From the NCBI GenBank assembly GCA_037833965.1, contig AP031354.1, positions 28,932,001 to 28,996,000 of the forward strand: DNA of 64,000 bases, in the 5' to 3' direction. This document shows positions 24,171 to 35,120 of the stretch, one piece after another (the stretch's first letter is position 1; every line of letters starts with the position of its first letter). Made by a program: the position numbers and the translations under genes. This DNA comes from Marchantia polymorpha subsp. ruderalis (lineage: Eukaryota; Streptophyta; Marchantiopsida; Marchantiales; Marchantiaceae). The notes under the pieces were generated by a model. That model was not told the DNA's origin, did no database searches, and worked only from the letters and a program-made list of their open reading frames with translations.

Positions 24171-26221
24171 CGTGCAGATGGTTGAAGTCATGAATTCGAA
24201 AGCACGAGGCTGATAGAAAATTTGATGTTTTAGAGGGAGTCTCACTACACTTACAGCTGCCATGTATTAGTTGGTAGTAAAGCCCCCAAATCTATCAAGG
24301 CGTTGATAACCTGCAGAAGGCATACGCAAAAAATCCTTAGCGAACTTTGACTCAGAAGTACTCACATCACATGCGTACTCTGCAAAATTTTCTACAATAA
24401 ACCATTTTCTACAGCTTTTGGTCATCTTTCTCGCAAACTGCGTAAAACATCTCCAGCAGCTTCTCCCTTGTGAAAGACTTGATTTCACCGATCATGCCAA
24501 TTTTGTAGGAAATTAGAGAGCCATCCGCATCAACAGCAGGGAAGTGAAGGGTGAAGTGCAAGTGACTGAGTTTCAACTAAGTAATGTAGAGACACCTTCC
24601 ACTCTTAAAATGTAATTCATTCAAATTGAGGTGAACCGCAAGTCTCTCTCTACTTTCCACAAGCAAACATTGTGTGCGGTGGAAAATTTGTCATACAAGT
24701 ATTTACCTTAACCTCAAATATAAGTAATTATTCTATGTTCGGACTACAAAATATACTTCTGTTAACTACAATATAGGACAATGTCGTGTGAAAGAGAAAA
24801 TTGCAGTCTCAATTAAATACATTGCCAAATCTTTTTGAACAAGTTTTGGTTTTTCACGTGTTTATATCTCTGAATTTCAATCTGGTCAGTCATTGTGCAA
24901 CGATGTCAAGTCAAGACTTCGATCTTGTTTCTGTCGAGGGTCAAATCTTTACCCTCGACGGAAACAATGAAATCGAAGACCTTAAAATTTCTTCACTCAC
25001 ATAAAAGATGATATTTTGCAAAGGTAATACTGTAGGTTAAAACCTCAAAGACCTACTGGTTGACTACATGAGAGTGTTTGAGGTTTCACAAGATTATTCT
25101 CGGATTACTTCATCTGAGAGCTTTCCTCCCATACTATACGATCATTTATTTACCACATTTAGATTTGATAAAATACCGAGATTGGGAAGTCAAATCTGTC
25201 ATTATTCACCACCGTTTAATTGCACTCTCTCATTTCCTTCGTTGTGACAAGAAAGTACATTACCAGACTACAGATGTGAAGCACAAATGAACCTGAGATC
25301 TTATTTCTTTTCAGACCACGATCTTGGCTTTGCTATAAAGCCAAGATGATTTAGAGCAGAATTTTGAAGAAAATTTAATTGATTGTGTTACAAGCAAGAG
25401 GTGTATATCACTTACAAATATCTGCAACAATCATAGTTGCTCTTCTCGAACTAGAAGCAACCACTTTTTTTTATCTTGAAAGCTTTGACTTAAAATGTCA
25501 AAAACGTGTTAGCTTTTAACTTGTGTTCATCATTCAACCAAATTATAGGGTGAGAACAAGAATTATATGCATAATGACGAAGTGTTTATAATAAATGGTT
25601 TCATTACTAATCGCAAGATACTTCAACACCTCCAAAGCATTTAGCGGTATGAAATGAAGCTAATTTCTGCTGTGATTGCTGCGCGCACGAAGTGTGTAAA
25701 GAGAAAGAAAACCGCTTTCACTACTGTTGTGACTTTCTGCATATGTCTCTTGCATCCAATCATGGACGGACAAGGAACTTTCTTGCTACTATGGTAAATA
25801 GATCAAGCACGTAGTACCCAAAGGGTCAAAAGACAGAAAAAACACAATACGAATCAAACATCCACTGACTAGGGAAAAGATACTCACCATAGTGTCGATA
25901 ATGAAGCTCTGGAGCGGTGAACTGGCCAGTTAAGCTTTTATAAGCGCAGAATCGCAAATCTTCATCTTTGAAATGCAGCCAGCTGCTTTGCCTTCGATGG
26001 GACTCCCTCGATCGTTTTCTTCCTCTACTCGCTTTCACCCACCCTCGTTTTTCTAGTCCATGGCGTCTTCTTGGCCGCAAGCGACAAGGGAAGATTGTCC
26101 TCAAGAAAGATTTGAGACATTCATCTTCAGGTTGGCGTTTGAGGGTGTTTACCTCGTGTGAGCAAAGATCTGTCTGAGTTGCTTTGGATGGGGTCTTTAA
26201 ATCCTTGAATATCATGGACGT
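24171..26221. other. Intergenic region with two hairpins
   Basis: No supportable gene. Inverted repeats are at 24927-24965 (GTTTCTGTCGAGGGT paired with ACCCTCGACGGAAAC, one mismatch, 9-nt loop) and 25321-25347 (ATCTTGGCTTT paired with AAAGCCAAGAT, 5-nt loop). A minus-strand open frame around 25826-26200 is rich in Arg/Lys (KRGWVKASRGRKRSR) but lacks a good start, promoter or known domain. Confidence 0.45.
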
Positions 26222-26229
26222 GATTGAGA

Positions 26230-26504
26230 AAGGTATGGTCACGTAGCCAGTTAATCTTCGGCTAGCCGATACAAGTGGCTAGTCGGCTTGGGACTCAATT
26301 TAGCCGGCTAGCCGATTAGCCTCCGGCTATCTGCCGAAAACGCATTTTGGCATTTGGAGTATAATTTCGGAAGAATCGGTCGAAATAATAGACCAAAAAC
26401 TCAGAGTCGATCCGAGTCCTCGGATCGTTTTCGGCGTCGGATAGCGTTCTGGCTAGCCAGGTAACAACAAATATTAGCCGTTAACCGAGCCGTGAGCATA
26501 CCTA
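26230..26504. mobile_element. Second hAT-type MITE, 275 bp
   Basis: The left end reads AAGGTATGGTCACGTAGCC; the right end read inward is TAGGTATGCTCACGGCTCGG, so the ends match over about 12 of 14 bases, and similarity continues into GTTAA and CGGCTA. Flanks are GATTGAGA (26222-26229) and GATTGATA (26505-26512), an 8-bp duplication with one mismatch. The interior is GC-rich with repeated GGCTAGCCG-type palindromes. Non-autonomous; unrelated in sequence to the MITE at 21165. Confidence 0.72.
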
Positions 26505-26513
26505 GATTGATAG

Positions 26514-26540
26514 ACTGCCTTGTCTCCGAGACAAGGCAGT
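26514..26540. repeat. Perfect 27-bp palindrome
   Basis: ACTGCCTTGTCTC, one central base, then GAGACAAGGCAGT, an exact 13-bp stem. It abuts the MITE's right target duplication and marks the sharp switch to the AT-rich block that follows. Confidence 0.9.
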
Positions 26541-28322
26541 TTGGAGCGATATTAATAATATCATTTCAAATAAATTTAAATGTTTCACACAGATGCATTC
26601 CTATAAAAAAAAATTTGAACTTCTTATTTTTCTCCAAATCTGCTAGCAATTTCCAATCAAACAGCCTCATTCTTCCTACGAATACTATATTTCATATATA
26701 TCATTTGTAAGACATATATCTAGTCTCTCTCTTCTCATTTTAAATTATTTTTTACCCAATTTTCTTTTATATGCTTGACTTGGCATGTTAACTCCTTATT
26801 AGATGTCTACTTTTAACTTTTGTAATCCAAACTCACTATGTATATATTTTTCATGTTGAATATTCAAATAACCTTTATCGTTTGAATGTTCTGAGTCTCT
26901 AATTATTTCGTTTCAGGATAGTTATTGATTGAATGTTTATATTCAAACTAAATTATTTGACAAGTGAAAGCAGTCTATTTACATGTTTTCATAAATGAGA
27001 ATTTATGCAAGTGATAAGTGTGATAATCAAAACATGAAAAAAAATTCTAAGAAATTCAAAGTATTCATAAATCTAGATATTCAATGCTTTTGAAAATAAT
27101 CTTGTGATCATAAATATACTTCATACTAACGAGAAAAAATCACGCAGTGTCAGGTTTTTAACGTCTCCATTAAAATAACCGTGCGTTGGCACTGTGTAAT
27201 TTTTTTCTCCATCGAGACAAGCATCATTTTTTTTACATAAACATTTTAGGATAAATGTTTCTTTGCGCGTAAAATTTCTGCAATTACAACTACAATATTA
27301 ATAATTTTTCTATGTTTTTAAATAACAAAATTTCCATGTCAAATTCTTATTTGGATTAATGATAAACAAAAGCCTATTTAATCTCGTAAAACAGAGGGAT
27401 ACTGTACCCAATCATCTCTATATGATATTTTTTGTGTAATTCTGTTTGTCTTTGTAACATGTTCATCCAATTATATTTTTGCATGCATCTTTAACATGTC
27501 AAGTTTGATTATCTAAATAGAATTTAAATATTCAATGTACTTGTGGATAATTATGTATCTAGTTATGAAAAATAAGTTTAAAACATATCCATATGTTATT
27601 ATTTGCTTAATGTATGAAATATACATAATATTATAAAAGAATTTGACATGGTACATATCATACAATCAAAACAGAAAAATATAAATCTTTAAAAAATAAA
27701 TCAATTATAAATGAAATAAATTTTCAAATATTCAAATTTTTTTCTATATTCAAATTTGAAATTTTAATATTAATTTAGAAATATTTAAATTTTAAATTCA
27801 ATAAATTCTAAAAAAAATTTCTTCTATATCAATAGTTGAATAATAATAATTGAAACTATTTACAGAAATATTTCATCAAAAAATTTAATTTTTAGCTGTA
27901 TTCAATTTTATGTCATAACTCATGTAATATTTTTTCATTTACATGAAAATTTTATCAAGATGTACATAAGAAATAAAAAATTTCTTCATGAAAAAATTTT
28001 GAACAATCTTTGAAAAAATTGATTGTAATCAAATTATTGAAAAAAAAATCATCTATTCATAGATCACCAACCCAAAATTGAAATAATTTACTCAAAAAAA
28101 TCATAATAAGACTAAATATAATGAGTTTGACTTTCCAAGCTTTGTAATTCTCCTCTATATCTTGTAAAATACAAGTCCTTTAACTTTAGCTAGAGACTTA
28201 TCCTTAGGTTACTTTATCTAGATTAAAAATAATGAAATCTATCCATTTACGCATAGGTAGTCAAATCTACTCGGACTAATTACACTCGCTACTATAATTA
28301 ATACTAATTATTATTAAGTAGC
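26541..28322. other. AT-rich, gene-free block
   Basis: Dense stops and very high AT, no supportable gene. A bulged inverted repeat at 27130-27210 (GAGAAAAAATCACGCAGTG versus CACTGTGTAATTTTTTTCTC) is the only clear structure. It ends abruptly at the solo LTR. Probably decayed transposon DNA. Confidence 0.5.
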
Positions 28323-28714
28323 CCAACTGTGAGCCTAAACTCCCCACCCTTCAGCGTTTGTAGCCCAGGTGGGGGTTCGAGCTCCCATAATCTAACTTCT
28401 CTGATCTCAACCATGTGGTCAAAGTGTATTCAAGACAATGAGATCATAACACTTGCTCTTTCACAGACAATTTATCCAGAATTGAAAATAATAACTTGCT
28501 GTCTGCTATCTCCACAAGAGCAGCAGACAAGCTCTTTGTTACATAAAGATCTAACCCAACTCTGGGTAACTTTCTCAATACCACAGCCGCTGTGGTCTAT
28601 CCTAGCTCCGAGTTCCACTACCAATTCCTACTCAAATTCCACTCTCCCTTTTCAGTTTCAAATTCAGATCCCGACTGTCAGATTTCAGTCTCAAATTTCG
28701 CTTCACTCTTAGCT

Positions 28715-29150
28715 CCCACTCACAGATTACACTTCAATCTCAGATCCCACTCACAGATTACACTTCAATCTCAGATCCCACTCACAGATTACACTTCAAT
28801 CTCAGCTCCCACTCATAGATTACACTTCAATCTCAGATCCCATTCTCAGGTCTTCCACTCACAGATGTCACTTCAATTTCAGATCTCACTCACAGATTAC
28901 ACTTCAATCTCGGATCCCACTCACAGATTACACTTCAATCTCAGATCCCACTCACAGATTACACTTCAATCTCAGCTCCCACTCATAGATTACACTTCAA
29001 TCTCAGATCCCATTCTCAGGTCTTCCACTCACAGATGTCACTTCAATTTCAGATCTCACTCACAGATTACACTTCAATCTCGGATCCCACTCACAGATTA
29101 CACTTCAATCTCAGCTCCCACTCACAGATTACACTTCAATCTCAGATCCC
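28715..29150 (+). repeat. 31-bp minisatellite, about 14 units, with 170-bp higher-order period
   Basis: The unit is CCCACTCACAGATTACAC followed by TTCAATCTCAGAT. Variant units (ACTCATAGAT; CATTCTCAGGTCTTCC) recur 170 bp apart, at 28811 and 28981, so a multi-unit block was duplicated. The strand is strongly G-poor, which is why long open frames run through it; since 31 is not a multiple of 3, the peptide changes frame each unit and is not evidence of coding. Confidence 0.9.
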
Positions 29151-29640
29151 AATCTAATTTCACACTCAGATACAACTCTCCACCCACGAGAGTTTGCTTC
29201 CTCTTCCTTCGAACTCTCCACACTCTATCCTCCTACCGATCCCACCAGCGTCTCCACACAATGGCACACCACACGATCCAGCTCGCGCACACTGGTACAC
29301 TCCAGCTCTCCGCCCCAAGGCAGAACTCCCCACCTGGTCTCAGCTTCCAGGCCGAACACACCACAGCCTGCCTGAATGCCCCACCCGCAATGATGGGTCA
29401 CACCTACTTCCCATGCGCGACTTTATGCCCCGCCGTCTCTGCCACACCAACTTGACTTCACGCCGCCGCCACTGCCACACCTGAACATTCTACATTCATG
29501 ACCACCCGATCCTCGCCGGAGGAAATCTCCTTCCGCGCACCGCCGAATGCGTCCAACCGCCAAAGACGCACTTCCACACCTTGTCAATCTCTAACAGTCA
29601 CCCGACGCCCATAACTCACGGATCCATGCTTCGTTTGCAA

Positions 29641-30510
29641 CGTTCTTGGGCTCGCTGGAACGAGCGTGTCGTGCTCTTTTCAACGAGCCCCTAACCAAGT
29701 CAAACGGATAAGAATTGAGAAAGTTATCACTGTTTTACTCTTCCGCCGAAGGCCTGCAACCGTCGAAGTCGTCCGTCCGCGCATCGGACAAAAGTCGATC
29801 TCCCTACCTCCGAAGGCGGAATTCCCGGAAGCGTAACCCCGAAGGCGAACATCTAGGGCCGAAGGAGAACGTCTACGTATCTTCCGATAGTCCTAACTCC
29901 CTAAATTCCCATCCGTCCCAGGCGTTCTTGGGCTCGTTGGAACGAGCGTCGCGAGCTCTTTCCAACGAGACCCTAACCACTGCAAACCATTAAGAATTGA
30001 AAACACTATGTCGATTTTACCCTTCCGCCGAAGGCCTGCCTGTGCACAGGCCGCCTACTTGCAACCCGCCTGTGCACAAGCGTCCGCGTCGTCAGCCGCC
30101 CCTCTAACTGTTAACGCCGAAGGCCCCTCTAAATGTTAGCACCGAAGGCCCTCCATATCAGAAACTTCCGCCGCTCCTAACTCGATGATGCCTCATCCGT
30201 TTCAAGAGATCTTGGTCTCGTTGGCACCAACTCGTCGAGTTCTTTCCAACGAGACCCGAATCAAGTCAAACCGCTAAGAATTGAGAAAGTTATGAGCGTC
30301 CGCGTCCGTGCGCAGGTGTCCGTCCGTCGAGGCTCGTCCGCCCTGCGAGGCTCGCCCGTCCGTCGAGGCTCGCCCGTGCACAGGCCGAAGGCCCCTCTAT
30401 ATTAGAAACTTCCGCCACTCATAACTTAGTGACCTCTCATCCGTTTCACAAGTTCTTGGGCTCGTTGGAACGAGCGTCGCAAGTTCTTTCCAACGAGACC
30501 CTAACTGAGT
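29641..30510 (+). repeat. Four diverged 282/282/246-bp-spaced units with a conserved hairpin
   Basis: Each unit holds CTCGTTGGAA-type and TTCCAACGAG-type arms 17-27 nt apart, followed in three of the four units by AAGAATTGAGAAAG-like text and GCCGAAGGC-rich spacers. Arms start near 29648, 29931, 30214 and 30459. Although units have drifted, the two arms remain complementary, e.g. the third unit pairs GGTCTCGTTGG with CCAACGAGACC exactly. They lie inside the solo LTR. Confidence 0.7.
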
Positions 30511-30783
30511 CGAGGCGTCACACATTGAAAACGTTATGAGAGTTTCACTCCTTCGCCGAAGGCCTTTCCCCGAAGGGATTTCACCGAAGGCACTTCGCCG
30601 AAGACCTTGCCCCGAAGGCCTCCTTCCGCACCTCTTGCCCCCTAACCATCACACCAACTCCTAATCTTGCAGAAACTTTCAGAAAACCCCAAGCATAATT
30701 TTGCAAGAGCTTAAATCCCAACTTTTAACTCTCATAAGGGTAAAAAGACATGTGAGCACAGTTTTGTGCTCACACCAACCACA

Positions 30784-33700
30784 TTAGGATAAAAGATCGT
30801 GAATATCCTCACAAGAGCTTGGGGTACTGTTTGCATTCAGTGTCCAGCTGATTTGTAGATTTGCAAAACTGGAAGTAGGAGTGAAGATCAAGACTGATTC
30901 TCTAATGCTCACCATTTTGGATATTGGTTTCTTTTGTTGTAAATTGACAACGCAAAAAATACTAAACAAAGTTACTAATTTTGTCACAAAAATATGCACA
31001 TGAATTAAGATTGACCAAAAATTTGTACCTAACGAGCTAGGAGCCAATAAGGTGACAAACCATAAGAAATAATATTTTTCAAGACACATAACGGACACTA
31101 AAGCAAAGCAAAGAGGTTTATATCTTAGAAGTTGTTACTAAAGAAGAATACATCGTAGCATCATACTCCGATTTAACTCGTTTAAATAATGATAGTACTT
31201 GCTCTTTTGCCTTTGTTGATTCTTGATTACGTCAGAAAAATAAATGTTTAAGCTCAGTTACAACAATATGCACAATTTACTTTTTTATACCATAGATAAG
31301 TTTTCACTTAAACTCTAGAATCTGAGATATAGAATGAATTTTGACAGAGTTCTTGAACACATTTAGAAAATCATTGATGAATGAATTGAGGTGAGAAGAT
31401 GATAAGAATTGAATAGTTTTGGAAATGAGTTTTGACAAAAATCTTAAATATAACCGGAACATCATCAAAGGAATGAATTAGAGTGTCTGGTATAGAACCG
31501 TTGAATTAGAATGTTGGCTGTGAATAGGTTTTTAAAGAATATCTTAACAAAAATGATGGCTCCATCTTTGAACAATACTCCAACGTTGCCCTACGACCCA
31601 ACAGTTCTTTCCCTTCCTATGACCTCGGATAAAGATGTAAAACTTTGAAACTATAAGGGACACATTTGCACCATCTCACTATTAGTTTATTTACTCACAG
31701 ACATTTATGTGAGTTAAGCGTCATGACTCCGATATCTTATTAAAAGCATGCCTATACAAATGTATATATGCATATGAAATCCGATATGAATTTTTGTTAA
31801 AAATTCAATTTGATTTTCCATTCGATAAATGCATTCATTCTGAAACCAAGACAAGACCATGAGCGAAGAAATTTATTTTTAATCAACCGCGGCGAGGTAC
31901 TGAAAAGACAAGGGAGCAATATTGTTTCTGCTTTGACTCGTATTTTAAGCATACGTTTACCGGAAAAGAAATTGAAATAGTTATTTCAAATCAATTTAAT
32001 TACTTCCTTGAAGTATTTCTACACCGACTGATGTGCAGCATATAATATGGGAAGAAGTTACTCCATAAACGAGACCAAAGGCAAGTCAAGGACGTCAAAC
32101 TTGTGTCAAAATAAAGAAATCCTTGTGCAACTAACTAAGAGTTAAGTTGAAGAAACGTCTTATGCACAAGGTTCAAAAACTTACGTGTATGCAAGGTCTA
32201 GAAGGCAAGATTCTTGGCAGACAGTGGTTTGATTCCTTGCTCTTTTTTCCAAAATGTCAGATCTCATCCCAAAGTCTTTGGGATGACGTCACAGTTGCAT
32301 GCAGATCTTTGGAGGTCCCTTTGCATGATCAGCTCTTTGTTGTCCACCTATCTTTGTTTCCGTTACTCGTTTACGTTTATAATATGCCTGGCGAAACTTC
32401 TGCGTTTGTCCCCGTCTCCTCGATGACCACGTACTAAAGTTCTCCGTCGTTCGATGACCAAGTCCTAATTCTCTCCATCGTTCCAGCATGAGTTTTTCTT
32501 CCTTGCCGTTATCGAGCTCCAATGATCGGCTTTGGATCTGATCCATGATCGATCAATTTTCTCTTTTTTACTCCATACTTACGTGTTGCTTCTCGCTAAA
32601 GATAATATATAATAATGTAAGTACCCATACCACCCTTTCGATCATTGACCGAGCAAGCTAGGTCTAACTTTTCATCATACGTACCTTAAGTTGGTTAAAC
32701 TTTAAAAAGGTCTCTTCCCACTCCATGCGACCTGAAAATAGTTTATTGTGCTCCTTGTGAGATATTATGTTCTGTTCCTTGTGACTTTGATAATCGTGAT
32801 ATCTTAGATATTGGATGGCATGCTTTCAGTTGTGACACTACTGAGAACTCGATTTACTTTACATGTTTTTTCATAGTTGCATGGCTTGAATGGATCATCT
32901 CGTCTTTTTTGGTCTTCTATTGGACCCCACGATACTAGACGCCATGTTTTGGACCTCAAACCTTCCAATTCTAATCAGAATTAAAAAACATGCAAAATTG
33001 TCTGACATGTTTTTTCACAGTTGTTTAACCTCAAGATAGTTTCACATTTGACTTAAATTATTTCCTTTCCTTTTTCCAAAATAACCCTTCAGTTCAAGAT
33101 CTTCATTGACGTAGGTTCATTTCGATTTATTCAATATTTTTTAATTCATGAACAGATGTGATTTTGGGTGAAATTATCTTCGAACGTGACTGGAATATAA
33201 ATGAAAACTTTCAGTTTTCTTCTACTTAAAAAGATTAATCAAGTTCTTTACATCTTATATAATCTGAAAGTTCTACGTAGAGCACAAATGTAGGCCAACA
33301 AAAATATTTATATATATGAGCACACTACATTGTGATTAGTCTATGGTCAAAGAAATAGATGAAGAACGTGAACCGAATGTGTACAAATTCATGGTTTCAA
33401 TGCTTCAAACTTCACCTCTTCTGGGCTTCCATGTAACTGCAAGTGAAATCAGTATTATCGCTTCCAATTGGTCAGGATACATTACTTTATTTCGTTTGCT
33501 TGCTGCTAACCGAAGATACGCATGAATTCTAACGATATGTCAAACACCTGGAGCGCTTTCATTGGAATTCCCATCAAAAATTTGATAACGTAAACATATG
33601 GACAATCACTAGAAAAAAATGCATGATATTTGCTAATAATTGATAATTGCCCATTTTCTCCGACCATAAATTTATCTGATCTAAATCATCATCTCTCTGG

Positions 33701-34160
33701 TTCAGCCCACTACAACACCATGAGGAAAGCAATCTGTAAGTGTGCAATCACAAAGAAGTTAAGCCATCATGCTACGTTGTCCACTAGGCCAGGCACTCTA
33801 CTTTACGATAGAACTTCTTAAATATTCTTCTCCATTGTTCCTTTGTATCCGTCATCACCTGTAAAGTAGTAAGGGTGGACCAGATGGATAACAAAATCTA
33901 CGGGAATGGGTAACTTTCATAGTCACACCACCATGTGGTTGTCACCATGTTCATTCAACCTCATGCAGCTACCTCGAGTACATCCAAGAAATGTTGACTT
34001 TAGGAACCCCCAAGCGCGTCTCAATTCCTCGGACAATTCTTCGGGCAGTCATGGACCTCTAGTCAAATTCATACTGTTGGACGGAGTGGAGACTCGCAAA
34101 CTCTCTCTCTCTCTCTGTTATATCTCAGAGAAACGACGCTGCAGTTCAAGCAAGTTGTCG
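30784..34160. other. Intergenic region
   Basis: About 30815-30925 is a diverged copy of the right arm of the inverted repeat at 23246-23617 (shared GATTTGCAAAACTGGAAG-like text and AATGCTCACC end). The remainder has no supportable gene; short open frames near 32150-32550 show no known domain. A (CT)n run lies at 34099-34116. Confidence 0.45.
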
Positions 34161-34163
34161 TCT

Positions 34164-34201
34164 TAGAATGTTAAGACATTGAAATGTGTCTTAACATTCT
34201 A
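34164..34201. repeat. Perfect 15-bp inverted repeat, 8-nt loop
   Basis: TAGAATGTTAAGACA and its exact complement TGTCTTAACATTCTA surround TTGAAATG. Too short for a typical plant microRNA precursor. It lies about 960 bp upstream of the SERAC1-like exon. Confidence 0.85.
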
Positions 34202-34364
34202 GTTCAATTCCTGAGCTCCATAGTCGGCAGAGTCAAAAGGTTCTGCAACGTACCGGAAGAGACGGTCGGTCCAAGCTTCATGAAGAAGCAACACTATTCT
34301 AGTTTGTGTTCGCAGTCTGCGCATTCTGTTCTATAACAGCTGGATTTGAGATTTGTTCATTCGG

Positions 34365-34488
34365 TCATTCATTTGTTCATTCCAGCATTGGGCCCTTTCA
34401 AGGCTGCTTTGCTCTGAATCATTCATTCATTCATTTGTTCATTCCAGCATTGAGCTCTTTCAAGGCTGCTTTGATCTGGATCTTGACA
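34365..34488 (+). repeat. Tandem duplication, 62-bp period
   Basis: TCATTCATTTGTTCATTCC, AGCATTG and CTTTCAAGGCTGCTTTG recur with a 62-bp period. The units lie within a 155-codon open frame (34306-34773) that I do not recognise; the repeat by itself gives no support for coding. Confidence 0.8.
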
Positions 34489-35120
34489 GACGCGCAAAAT
34501 TGGATACATCTAACATTGCTACCTCTTCCTACGCAAGACCACGCCAAATTCACAACAAGCTGCAGCTGCAACTCACATGTCGTCATCGAGGAGTTCTATA
34601 GAGACGGGGGTGAGTACTATTTCTATTGCCAGAATTCGCTCGACTTAGATGCGATGATGCAGTTTTTCGTTCCATCCTTCTTTAAGATCTCGTCTTGTAA
34701 CGAGGCAGCACATCCATGTCTTCAGAATGAGCACGCTAGTCCTGAATTCTGTTGTTACCTTGAAATTGGATGATGATATTTCACAGGCGACTTCTAGTCA
34801 GGGGATTAAACTCAATCACGTTGTGTTGATAGACAGCAGAGCAGAAGCCTGTGTTCAATGAGATGCATTCTAATGTGCTTCTGTAACATTGTGATTTCTG
34901 ATTTAAATTGAATGTTCAAATGATCAGGTTTTATTTTGATTCAACCTTTCATCACTAGCCCATCAGAATCAAGATTTTTGTGGAAGCACAGTACAGTTTT
35001 CGTTTCTCTATAATTAGAGCATTTGCACTTAGAACAGCTCCATGTAAATCAGTGATCATGTGACTGGCATTCTCTGACACATGTGAAGTACATACTTACA
35101 GTTTGAGGTTCAAGTGACAG

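Larger units (their letters stand above)
28328..30774. mobile_element. Solo LTR-like unit, 2,447 bp, TG...CA with 5-bp target duplication
   Basis: It starts TGTGAGCC and ends TGCTCACA, giving the short inverted termini TGTGAGC/GCTCACA expected of an LTR. It is flanked by CCAAC on both sides (28323-28327 and 30775-30779), a 5-bp duplication. Composition changes sharply at both edges, most of all from the AT-rich left flank to GC-rich, CG-bearing text. There is no pol domain and no second LTR in the window, so a solo LTR left by LTR-LTR recombination is the simplest reading; a non-autonomous element is the alternative. Length would suit a Ty3/Gypsy Tat-like LTR, which is inference. It contains a 31-bp minisatellite and four hairpin units, listed separately. 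Confidence 0.72.

Noticed and set aside
25826-26242. 138-codon minus-strand frame with a basic stretch
   Set aside because: No ATG near its start, it enters the MITE at 26230, and no domain is recognised.
28319-28385. tRNA-like A box (TAGCCCAACTG) and B box (GGTTCGAGCTCC), possible SINE head
   Set aside because: The putative A box straddles the target-duplication and solo LTR start, so the two boxes belong to different DNA. No cloverleaf could be drawn.
28715-29150. CRISPR-like array
   Set aside because: Units are contiguous without unique spacers, inside a plant LTR; this is a minisatellite.
28592-29455. 287-codon frame with repeated HRLHFNLRSHSQ peptide
   Set aside because: The peptide repeat is a by-product of a G-poor 31-bp minisatellite whose unit is not a multiple of three.
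34164-34201. MicroRNA precursor
   Set aside because: A 15-bp stem is too short for a plant miRNA duplex of about 21 nt with lower stem.
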